Of a DNA stretch of 5,017 nt, positions 1 through 5,012 are shown one piece after another; the first letter of the stretch is position 1; the number at the start of each line of letters is the position of its first letter. This DNA comes from Desulfobacteria bacterium (GTDB lineage Bacteria > Desulfobacterota > Desulfobacteria > Desulfobacterales > C00003060): the NCBI GenBank assembly GCA_030145035.1, contig JAQYWL010000207.1:1-5017 (forward strand), in the 5' to 3' direction. The translations under genes and the position numbers were made by a program. The notes under the pieces are model-generated. The model did no database searches, was not told the origin of the DNA, and saw nothing but the letters and a program-made list of their open reading frames with translations.

Positions 1-631
1 CAGGACCGGTGATCTCCCGACGCCTTAAGGACAAAGTGGCGTCGAAAAGCTTCCTTCCTTTTTCCATACTGTTAAAGTGGACGCTGATGCGATTGCCTGG
101 CTCCCGGAATCGCCAGTCGTACCGCATGTCCATATTCATAAAGGGTGAAACATGGAAGGCCTTTGTAAATTGATATCTTTTCCACCCCTGAACGGCATGT
201 TCATTCAGGCTTTCGCCCAAAACGTAAACATGCTCTTCACCCCAAGGTGTATTGTGTATCTCCGCGACGATGGTTTCAACCTGTCTGCCGGCCTGGTCGT
301 AACAGTAATAAAAGCTTACGGGATTAAAGCAATGGCCGAAGTAACGAAGATGCGTAAGCATCCTGATTGGCCCACGGAGGTGTTCTCCATACCGCTCATA
401 AACAAGATCCCGAACGGCCCGATCCAGGGCAATCCGGGGGTCACCGAAATGGTCCCTGCGGCGAAAATAGGCGAGGTTGAGCTGACCATTCGACCAGAGC
501 CACCGACCCTCAAATACAGTTTTCAACTCTAAAAGATCGAGATACATCATGAACAGACGGTACGAAAAAGCGTTTGACACCGGCCGGAAGCGGCGGTGGC
601 GAACTCGGCCCTCGTAAACGCAGCTAACCAT
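1..631 (-). CDS. DUF1365 family protein, 3'-truncated by window edge
   Basis: The frame is open from an ATG at 631 to the left edge, giving 210 residues with no stop; the family is usually about 250-270 aa, so some 50 residues are missing. Family landmarks read directly: YEGRVRHRRFRPV at residues 6-18, FSYRLFMMYLDL at 22-33, RYFGHCFNPVSFYYCYD at 96-112, AEIHNTPWGEEHVY at 123-136 and HVSPFMNMD at 160-168, followed by YDWRF. These are hallmarks of DUF1365 (PF07103). The biochemical function is not established; genomic association with flavin amine oxidases and cyclopropane-synthase-like methyltransferases suggests a role in fatty-acid or membrane-lipid modification (inference). The start lies one base after the TAA of the upstream flavoprotein gene (taa-g-atg), with GGAAAGAGG inside that gene's last codons as ribosome binding site, so translational coupling in one operon is likely. 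I see no TM helix in the visible part. Confidence 0.93.
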   Translation of the reverse strand, partial: MVSCVYEGRVRHRRFRPVSNAFSYRLFMMYLDLLELKTVFEGRWLWSNGQLNLAYFRRRDHFGDPRIALDRAVRDLVYERYGEHLRGPIRMLTHLRYFGHCFNPVSFYYCYDQAGRQVETIVAEIHNTPWGEEHVYVLGESLNEHAVQGWKRYQFTKAFHVSPFMNMDMRYDWRFREPGNRISVHFNSMEKGRKLFDATLSLRRREITGP

Positions 632-632
632 C

Positions 633-1877
633 TTAAAGCCTCTTTCCAAAATGACGGCAAACCGCCAGGGCGCTGTTCACGCCGTCCTCGTGGAAGCCAA
701 AACCCCAGTAAGCACCGCAGAAGTATATTCGATTGACCCCGTTGATTTCTTCGTGTTGTTTTTGCGAAGCCAGCCCCGTGGGAGTAAAGACTGGATGATG
801 GTAGACCATATTCCGAATAATCTTCTCTGCTCCTATGGTCTCCACAAGATTCAGAGTCACGCAGAACTCTACAGGGGCTTTGATTTGCTGCAGGATGTTC
901 ATGTCATACGTCACAGCGACCTTGTCCAGATCTGTTTCGGGCACATGGTAGTTCCAACTGGCCCAGCAAGCTCTTCTTTTTGGTAAACACGAGGTGTCCG
1001 TGTGCAATATCGCCAAATTTTTCTGATAAGGAATAGAACCTAAGATGCGACGCTCCGCCTCTGATGGATCCGCCAGCATGGCCAAAGCTTGATCACTGTG
1101 GGTGGCGATAATGACTTGGTCAAAACGCTCTGAAGCTGCTTCTTCGGGGGTTACTTCGACGCAATCGGCATGGCGTGTTACCTTCATGACCGGGCAGGCA
1201 AGGCGAATCCGATCACGAAAGCCCCTCGTGAGCTTTTCTACGTAACGTTTGGATCCACCTTTGATCACTAGCCATTGTGGCTGGTTACGTATCTTCAAAA
1301 AGCCATGATTATCAAAAAATCGAATGAAGAACCGAGCCGGAAGGTGCCATGATTGTTCAGGAGCAGCAGACCAGATGGCTGACCCCATGGGTATGATGAA
1401 ATCATGGACGAAGGTCTCAGAGTATCCTTTGGCCTTCAGATAATCTCCCAAGGTCGTCTCCTGGTCTTTTCTACGCAGAAGTTCCATGGACTCCCGTCGA
1501 AAGCGGAAAATGTCGTATATCATCCTGTAGAATGAGGGTCGAAAGAGATTTCTCCTCTGAGCAAAAAGGGCATTGAGTGAGCTGGGGCTATATTCCAGGC
1601 CATCCTTTTTTGAGTTGACACTAAAGCTCATCGTGGATGGCTGCCACGACACCCCCAAGCGCTTCAACAGTTTGACGAAGTTCGGATAGGTTGCTTCATT
1701 GAAAACGATAAAACCCGTGTCGACGGCGTAAGTTCTCCCCGCCCATGTCACATCGACGGTGTGGGTATGACCGCCAATGTAATCATTGGCCTCGAAGACC
1801 ACAATATCGTGCCCCGGGTGAAGTAGATACGCCGAGACCAGGCCTGAAATCCCTGAGCCGATAATGGCAATTCTCAT
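633..1877 (-). CDS. FAD-dependent amine oxidase-like protein (DUF1365-linked type)
   Basis: A 414-aa flavoprotein of the amine oxidase / NAD(P)-binding Rossmann superfamily, at the usual family length. The dinucleotide-binding fold opens at residue 1 with IIGSGISGL (GxGxxG, Gly7, Gly9, Gly12). The ribose-binding Glu29 is followed by IGGHTHTV (34-41), then VDTGFIVFNEATYPNF (from 52). The C-terminal FAD-contact segment is YFCGAYWGFGFHEDGVNSAL (about 385-404). GGHTHTV plus GAYWGFGFHEDG mark the subfamily that sits beside DUF1365. No signal peptide is seen. The substrate is unknown; related proteins are linked to oxidation or desaturation of (methylated) fatty acyl chains, and I recall a flavin amine oxidase-like protein in the Rhodobacter furan-fatty-acid pathway, but orthology is untested. 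The start is supported by AAAGGA about 9 nt before the ATG. It is the first gene of the operon with DUF1365. I found no convincing promoter; a hairpin occupies the leader. Confidence 0.93.
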   Translation of the reverse strand: MRIAIIGSGISGLVSAYLLHPGHDIVVFEANDYIGGHTHTVDVTWAGRTYAVDTGFIVFNEATYPNFVKLLKRLGVSWQPSTMSFSVNSKKDGLEYSPSSLNALFAQRRNLFRPSFYRMIYDIFRFRRESMELLRRKDQETTLGDYLKAKGYSETFVHDFIIPMGSAIWSAAPEQSWHLPARFFIRFFDNHGFLKIRNQPQWLVIKGGSKRYVEKLTRGFRDRIRLACPVMKVTRHADCVEVTPEEAASERFDQVIIATHSDQALAMLADPSEAERRILGSIPYQKNLAILHTDTSCLPKRRACWASWNYHVPETDLDKVAVTYDMNILQQIKAPVEFCVTLNLVETIGAEKIIRNMVYHHPVFTPTGLASQKQHEEINGVNRIYFCGAYWGFGFHEDGVNSALAVCRHFGKRL

Positions 1878-1916
1878 GACGGCAAATCCTTTCGAAACAT
1901 GGAAAAGAAGCGGCAG

Positions 1917-1945
1917 CCTCGCCCCTCAACGGGGGTGGGGTTTTT
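1917..1945 (+). terminator. Rho-independent terminator-like hairpin (plus strand)
   Basis: CCTCGCCCC (1917-1925) pairs with GGGGTGGGG (1932-1940) as a 9-bp GC-rich stem with a 6-nt loop (TCAACG), followed at once by TTTTT (1941-1945). Two of the nine pairs are G-U in plus-strand RNA; on the minus strand they would be A-C mismatches, so the structure fits a plus-strand transcript. An outer stem CGGCAG (1911-1916) / CTGCCG (1956-1961) could enclose it. No plus-strand gene lies directly upstream, so it may stop transcription running antisense through the flavoprotein operon, or act as a DNA or leader structure 40 bp upstream of that gene's start. Confidence 0.45.
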
Positions 1946-2057
1946 GGCGATGCGACTGCCGGCGCCTTGAGCCAAACCTTTCAATCATGCATCGTCGCAA
2001 TGGGTGCTCGTTCTTGAGCGATTCTGTCTAGTAAAACCTTTTCAACGGAGGATATAA

Positions 2058-2237
2058 ATGGGCAGAACCATGTATTTCTTGATGGAAATCACTGTATTCT
2101 TGAGATATAGTTTATATGTTGTCTACCATCGGACAGCTCGTTTACACCGTGATGCGATGAAGCCTATGAATGATGGTCTCGTAAAAATCTGGTTTATGCC
2201 GCTTCGGGGCACCCTATCGACAACGAACTTGAGTTAA
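2058..2237 (+). CDS. Small hypothetical ORF, 3' end inside MITE
   Basis: ATG at 2058 is preceded by GGAGG (2047-2051) with a 6-nt spacer, the best Shine-Dalgarno in the window. The reading frame gives 59 aa. Residues 1-38 come from unique sequence: MGRTMYFLMEITVFLRYSLY at the start, hydrophobic and aromatic but broken by Glu10 and Arg16, then a basic stretch (YHRTARLHRD). The last 21 residues, from Asp39, are encoded by the MITE-like element starting at 2172, and the stop falls in an internal hairpin of that element. Joining the two target-site copies would give a 40-aa product ending MNGS. I recognise no family. It could be a small membrane-associated peptide, the start of a gene broken by insertion, or a chance ORF with a good ribosome binding site. 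Confidence 0.35.
   Translation: MGRTMYFLMEITVFLRYSLYVVYHRTARLHRDAMKPMNDGLVKIWFMPLRGTLSTTNLS
2166..2171. repeat. Left target-site duplication ATGAAT
   Basis: ATGAAT directly abuts the left terminal repeat of the palindromic element and recurs directly abutting its right end at 2422-2427. The match runs one base further if the G at 2172 and 2428 is counted. This is the direct duplication expected of a transposition event. Confidence 0.6.
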
Positions 2238-2421
2238 GTTCGTTGGAAGTCTTTTGTGAACGACTTTGGGCATTTTGGGAGAGAAGAACTTGAGGTGTTC
2301 AGCGTTAAAAAATACTAACTGTTTGAGGGTCTTAGCCCGAGTTTTAGCATTTTAGATGAACATCTTAAGTGCGCCCAAAATGCTTACGGAGTGAACGAAA
2401 TCGACTTTTTACGAGGCCATC
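2172..2421. mobile_element. 250-bp MITE-like palindromic element
   Basis: The left end GATGGTCTCGTAAAAA (2172-2187) is an inverted match to TTTTTACGAGGCCATC (2406-2421), 15 of 16 bases. ATGAAT flanks both ends as a direct repeat. Inside are nested inverted repeats: CAACGAACTT (2221-2230) / AAGTTCGTTG (2236-2245), a 10-bp stem with a 5-nt loop; GCATTTTGGG (2270-2279) / CCCAAAATGC (2374-2383); and CTTGAGGTGTTCA (2289-2301) / TGAACATCTTAAG (2357-2369), 13 bp with two mismatches. A direct repeat GTGAACGA occurs at 2256 and 2391. No transposase is encoded, so it is non-autonomous. From memory, GATGGYCTCGTAAAAA ends are common in Desulfobacterota intergenic DNA; the parent transposon family is not determined. 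Confidence 0.72.
2221..2245. repeat. Perfect 10-bp stem-loop inside the MITE
   Basis: CAACGAACTT and AAGTTCGTTG flank GAGTT. It is the tightest hairpin of the element and carries the stop codon of the small ORF that starts at 2058. No T-run follows, so it is not a standard intrinsic terminator. Confidence 0.7.
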
Positions 2422-2427
2422 ATGAAT
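2422..2427. repeat. Right target-site duplication ATGAAT
   Basis: Second copy of the 6-bp direct repeat that borders the palindromic element; it abuts CCATC, the outermost bases of the right terminal repeat. Confidence 0.6.
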
Positions 2428-2486
2428 GGGTCGTGAAAAAGGCAGCGGCAGAGCTCAAGGCCCGACAGGCACGTTATCCCATGTAA
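2422..2486 (+). pseudogene. Possible C-terminal coding remnant beyond the MITE
   Basis: The frame ending at TAA 2484-2486 reads EWVVKKAAAELKARQARYPM, an amphipathic, charged sequence with coding-like codons. If the MITE and one ATGAAT copy are removed, this frame extends leftward as CDEAYEWVVKK but meets a TGA just before. It is therefore one frame away from the small ORF at 2058. Either the two are halves of one gene broken by insertion plus a frameshift, or this is chance. No family is recognised; the context resembles the end of a small helical protein. The rest of the interval, 2487-2526, holds only the ribosome-binding region of the next gene. Confidence 0.22.
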
Positions 2487-2526
2487 CAGTTGGTGCCGGT
2501 AACCAAGAGGGACATCACAGCCCGGT

Positions 2527-3003
2527 ATGATGACCGATCAATTTGACCAGACCATGCTGACAACCCATGGGGTTACCCTCATGCTCTCGGTCTCACTCAT
2601 CCTTTTTCCGTGTTGTGGAAAGCGGCCTGAAGGGATAGGCGTCGTTGAAGGAAAACTCGCCCCATGCCCCAGTTCACCTAACTGTGTTTCCTCGCAGAGC
2701 CAAGATGCTGAGCACCATGTCAAGCCGATCAAATACGATGGATCATTAATTCAAGCCAAAGAGAGGCTTCTTGAGGTGATCAAGGCCATGGATCGAGTCA
2801 AGATCACGACGGTAGAAGACGACTATGTCCATGCTGAATTTACCTCGAGGGTATTCCGCTTCGTCGATGACGTGGAGTTCTATTTCGACAGAGATCACAA
2901 AGTCATCCATGTGCGATCGGCTTCCAGGGTCGGCTATTCGGATCTTGGCGCAAATCGCCATAGAGTCCAAAAGATCCGACAGGCCTTGGTATCCCCCGAC
3001 TAG
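2527..3003 (+). CDS. DUF1499 family protein, probably exported
   Basis: A 158-aa protein matching DUF1499 (PF07386) over its full length: KLAPCPSSPNCVSS (43-56), the HVKPIKY segment, an acidic VEDDYVHAEFTSRVFRFVDD region, VEFYFDRDHKVIHVRSASRV, and GYSDLGANRHRVQKIR near the C-terminus. The function is not established; members are usually small secreted or lipid-anchored envelope proteins. Residues 16-28 are hydrophobic and end in FPCC at 27-30, resembling a lipoprotein signal, but Pro or Cys at -1 is not a canonical lipobox. The start is uncertain. AGAGGGA (2506-2512) lies 14 nt before the first ATG, which is long, and the N-terminus from there is acidic (Asp4, Asp7), odd for a signal peptide. 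Met10 (2554) or Met19 (2581) would give more typical leaders. It stands alone on its strand, convergent with the next gene; the upstream MITE ends about 100 bp before it. Confidence 0.9.
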   Translation: MMTDQFDQTMLTTHGVTLMLSVSLILFPCCGKRPEGIGVVEGKLAPCPSSPNCVSSQSQDAEHHVKPIKYDGSLIQAKERLLEVIKAMDRVKITTVEDDYVHAEFTSRVFRFVDDVEFYFDRDHKVIHVRSASRVGYSDLGANRHRVQKIRQALVSPD

Positions 3004-3044
3004 AGAGTCTGTCCCAGGAACAAACACCAGAGCCGGATAACCTT

Positions 3045-3230
3045 CTAAGGGCTCGCGCAAAAATAACTTACCATTTTGGCATCTCAGCTTCAGGCCATCT
3101 TTGGCCGATACTCATTCACAAAATCCTCGAAATAGCCTGCTATTCCTGTGGTTTTGCTCATTCGGATCGACCAAATCTAACCCAAATCTGAGCGCGAAAT
3201 CTGCTAAGTTATTTTTGCGCGAGCCCTTAG
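3045..3230. mobile_element. 186-bp MITE-like element, perfect 26-bp inverted ends
   Basis: The left arm 3045-3070 (CTAAGGGCTCGCGC, then AAAAATAACTTA) is the exact reverse complement of 3205-3230. Partial complementarity continues inward (CTCAG at 3083-3087 with CTGAG at 3188-3192). The centre has AATAG (3131-3135) / CTATT (3140-3144) inside CAAAA (3118-3122) / TTTTG (3152-3156), so most of it can fold into one long imperfect hairpin. If the outer TA at 3046-3047 and 3228-3229 is read as a target duplication, the ends are AGGGCTCGCGC with 23-bp repeats, as in TA-targeting elements; this is inference. It lies between convergent gene ends (3003 and 3281), where it could also act on both transcripts' 3' ends. 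It resembles an internally deleted insertion sequence. Confidence 0.75.
3090..3161 (-). pseudogene. Possible transposase N-terminal remnant in the MITE
   Basis: Reading minus from ATG 3161 to TGA 3090-3092 gives 23 codons: MSKTTGIAGYFEDF, then VNEYRPKMA and stop. The composition and the position just inside the left end of the element (minus orientation) look like the start of an insertion-sequence transposase whose body was deleted, leaving start and ends. No clear Shine-Dalgarno precedes it, and I cannot assign a transposase family. It is too short to function and could be a chance ORF. Confidence 0.35.
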
Positions 3231-3237
3231 GCTCACG
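3218..3237. repeat. Hairpin across the right border of the MITE
   Basis: CGCGAGCC (3218-3225) and GGCTCACG (3230-3237) pair over a CTTA loop with a single non-Watson-Crick pair. The right half lies outside the element. No T-run follows on either strand, so termination is not clearly supported, although it sits 44 bp past the stop of the minus-strand flavoprotein gene. Confidence 0.4.
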
Positions 3238-3280
3238 AAAAGAACCTTTCGATTCATCTTCGTGTTTCGGCCGTTCAGAT

Positions 3281-4573
3281 TCAGTGACGGGCGTCATCGG
3301 TCGTTTGCTTCATGCCACTATCCTTCATATAGGCTTCGGCTGCCCTGCGCCCGGATAACATGGCCCACTGAATGGAAGGGACGCTCCTGTATTCTCCGCA
3401 AACGTAAATGCCCCTTCTGACGCGTGGATCGACCCGCGTCGGATCAGGTGTTGGTGGCCTCTGCAAAGGAAGCCCATGCCGAATTCGGTAGGTCTTCAAA
3501 AGACGCCAGCGGCGCGTTTGTTGTCCATACCAGTCTCTGAGTTGGTTTCTTACAGCTGACTCCAAGGTCTCCGGATCCTCCTGGCAATCATCCGGTACCG
3601 TCACAACCGTCACAGCGACCAAAGCTTGGCCTGGGGGTGCGTAAGCCGGGGCCACGTTGCTTACAACACTGAGGTTACTGATGGGACCTGTGCCTTCCCC
3701 ATTAAGGACGATGAGCTTATCTTGAATGGGGGGCTCTGAGGCGGCATAGTACAGGCAGCAGACACCACGGGAGCCTGACGGTTTCCCTATGCCCAGGATT
3801 CTGGCTGCTTCCGGGCCCTCGGTGGCGACAACGACGGCCCGGCATGTAAGCTTTTCTCCGTTCTCAAGGACCAGCTGCCCCGCGTCAATCTTCTTGACAC
3901 GCATATGGGTCCGAATACAGCCTTCAGGCATTTGAGAGGCCAATTGGGCTGGAATAGAATCGATACCCTGGGATGGCAGTGCCGCATCCCCATGGGCCAA
4001 GATCCAGAAGACATACTGAAGCACCCGACTCGATGCGTGGATCTCAGGATCCAGACACACACCGCCAAAAAAGGGCTTAAAAAAGGCCTCGATGATCCGT
4101 TCTGAAAAACCCTCTCTCCGGAGAAAATCAAGGGCCGAATACTCCCGCTGCCGAAAGAGGTCATCGGCGTTCATCCGGCATAATCTGCGAACCAGACGAA
4201 GGACTCGCATTTTGTCTCCCAGGGTGCCCACAGGGGCAAACAGGGTATCCAAGGCAAACCGAGGACCACGCAAGGGATCTGCGACCCGATAAAACCTGCC
4301 TCGAAGACGCACCACAGCCCCTGGAGCGAAGGGGCGCAGATCCAAGGAACGGTAATTCAGTGTTCGCTGCGCTTCTGGATACGCGGTTTGGAGTACCTGA
4401 AAACCATGGTCTAGCAAAAAGCCTTCCACGGGGTCCGTCTTTAATCTTCCTCCAATTCTGCCCGATGCTTCAAGGATGAGGAAAGGCACGCTCCCTTCGT
4501 GAAGACATTTACCGCAAGCCAGGCCGGCGACTCCGCCACCCACAACAATGACATCTGCATCCAAGGTTTTCAT
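3281..4573 (-). CDS. FAD-dependent amine oxidoreductase (protoporphyrinogen-oxidase/phytoene-desaturase-like)
   Basis: A 430-aa flavoprotein. The N-terminal Rossmann motif is DVIVVGGGVAGLACG (7-21; GxGxxG at Gly12, Gly14, Gly17). Glu35 and RIGGRLKTD (39-47) complete the classic E-x(5)-GGR FAD signature, followed by GFLLDHGFQVL. The C-terminal FAD segment is GIYVCGEYRSVPSIQWAMLS (from 388), then GRRAAEAYM. The fold is that of the amine oxidase superfamily (PF01593); the nearest named relatives are carotenoid desaturases and protoporphyrinogen oxidases, but no substrate can be read from sequence. It clearly differs from the flavoprotein at 633-1877 (GGRL versus GGHTHTV; different C-terminal box). 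I chose Met at 4573 over an upstream in-frame ATG at 4603, because AGAGGGAG sits just before it and the Rossmann strand then begins within a few residues, as usual. It appears monocistronic, convergent with the DUF1499 gene. Confidence 0.9.
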   Translation of the reverse strand: MKTLDADVIVVGGGVAGLACGKCLHEGSVPFLILEASGRIGGRLKTDPVEGFLLDHGFQVLQTAYPEAQRTLNYRSLDLRPFAPGAVVRLRGRFYRVADPLRGPRFALDTLFAPVGTLGDKMRVLRLVRRLCRMNADDLFRQREYSALDFLRREGFSERIIEAFFKPFFGGVCLDPEIHASSRVLQYVFWILAHGDAALPSQGIDSIPAQLASQMPEGCIRTHMRVKKIDAGQLVLENGEKLTCRAVVVATEGPEAARILGIGKPSGSRGVCCLYYAASEPPIQDKLIVLNGEGTGPISNLSVVSNVAPAYAPPGQALVAVTVVTVPDDCQEDPETLESAVRNQLRDWYGQQTRRWRLLKTYRIRHGLPLQRPPTPDPTRVDPRVRRGIYVCGEYRSVPSIQWAMLSGRRAAEAYMKDSGMKQTTDDARH

Positions 4574-4576
4574 ATT

Positions 4577-4584
4577 CTCCCTCT
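4577..4584 (-). promoter_or_regulatory. Shine-Dalgarno deciding the start at 4573
   Basis: AGAGGGAG on the minus strand lies immediately before AAT-ATG; its AGAGG core is 6 nt from the ATG at 4573. The longer in-frame start at 4603 has no comparable purine tract, so the ten extra residues are probably leader. Confidence 0.7.
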
Positions 4585-4630
4585 TGCCATCCGACACCCA
4601 CACACATCAAATCCGTTCAATCCATCCTAA

Positions 4631-4639
4631 ATCATACCA
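4631..4639 (-). promoter_or_regulatory. Candidate extended -10 promoter
   Basis: On the minus strand TGGTATGAT fits an extended -10 (TGnTATAAT with one mismatch), about 58 bp before the chosen start of the flavoprotein gene. It predicts transcription starting near 4624. No good -35 hexamer lies at the usual distance, as is allowed for extended -10 promoters. It was found by eye, so chance occurrence is possible. Confidence 0.35.
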
Positions 4640-4790
4640 CTCAAGCGTATCATAAATAAAGAGCAACAGAGGGCCCTACGTCAAGAGGTATATCAGGTGG
4701 TTCACCCATGATCCAAAGGTAACGAACCGTTTGTGTTGGCCCCAGAGTCACAAGACATCACACAAAGAACACACGATGGAAGTTAGAGCG

Positions 4791-4880
4791 ATGAAACATT
4801 CTTTTCTTTTACTGATGGGCTCCTTGGTGAGCCTTATAAGTCGTCAACAATGCACGGGCGTTCGACGCCCGGCCGCGTAA
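4791..4880 (+). CDS. Doubtful short ORF with signal-peptide-like start
   Basis: ATG 4791 to TAA 4878-4880 encodes 29 aa beginning MKHSFLLLMGSLVSLIS, a positively charged start plus hydrophobic core like an export signal, then RQQCTGVRRPAA. An in-frame ATG at 4775 would add five residues. The ribosome binding site is weak. The stop codon overlaps the first base of the palindromic repeat at 4880, so this may be the surviving 5' end of a secreted-protein gene cut short by that repeat, or simply chance. Confidence 0.2.
   Translation: MKHSFLLLMGSLVSLISRQQCTGVRRPAA
4855..4871. repeat. Compact GC hairpin
   Basis: CGGGCGT (4855-4861) and ACGCCCG (4865-4871) form a perfect 7-bp stem with a TCG loop. 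No T-run follows. It lies 9 bp before the palindromic repeat and may belong to the same repeat unit. Confidence 0.6.
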
Positions 4881-5012
4881 TCTTGGGCACATTAGATTAT
4901 AAGATTTAATCATCCAAGGGTGAATAGGATTGCGATTTGACCAGTGCTTTCCCCCTGCGGACGTCCTGCGGTTGTCGATAGAAACTTATAATCCAATGTG
5001 CGTGCCCAAGAT
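4880..5012. repeat. Palindromic repeat element near right edge
   Basis: The left arm 4880-4903 (ATCTTGGGCAC then ATTAGATTATAAG) matches the reverse complement of 4985-5012, with one base change and four extra bases (GCAC) in the right arm. The interior holds CCTGCGGACGTCCTGCGG (4954-4971): the direct repeat CCTGCGG around ACGT, overlapping the palindrome GGACGTCC. The right arm carries its own stem GTGCG (4998-5002) / CGCAC (5013-5017). There is no ORF and no visible target duplication because the window ends. It is probably a third MITE- or REP-like intergenic repeat, unlike the other two in its ends. Confidence 0.6.

Noticed and set aside
152..532. 126-aa plus-strand ORF
   Set aside because: It is antisense to the DUF1365 gene, whose conserved motifs (HRRFRP, GHCFNPVSFYYCYD, HVSPFMNMD) lie on the minus strand across this interval.
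651..986. 111-aa plus-strand ORF
   Set aside because: It is antisense to the C-terminal part of the flavoprotein gene, including its GAYWGFGFHEDG box; no start context and no recognisable domain.
2294..2316. TTGAGG-17-TACTAA as a promoter inside the MITE driving DUF1499
   Set aside because: Only 4 of 6 and 3 of 6 consensus matches, and it lies more than 200 bp from the gene; indistinguishable from chance by eye.
2427..2531. 34-aa ORF starting ATGGGTCGTGAA and overlapping the DUF1499 start
   Set aside because: No Shine-Dalgarno and low-complexity Gly/Ser/His composition; the neighbouring frame looks more coding-like.
2746..3060. 104-aa minus-strand ORF
   Set aside because: It is a shadow of the DUF1499 gene, whose family motifs are on the plus strand.
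3045..3230. Reading the 26-bp inverted repeats as a bidirectional terminator
   Set aside because: The arms are 134 bp apart and the stem is not followed by a T-run on either strand; a mobile-element origin explains the structure better.
3101..3358. 85-aa plus-strand ORF and its 61-aa minus counterpart (3112-3297)
   Set aside because: Both run through the palindromic element and the end of the flavoprotein gene in wrong frames; apparent coding comes from the inverted repeat, and neither has a ribosome binding site.
3787..4292. Three ORFs of 66-125 aa overlapping the second flavoprotein
   Set aside because: They are alternative-frame shadows of the 430-aa FAD protein, which has intact motifs at both ends.
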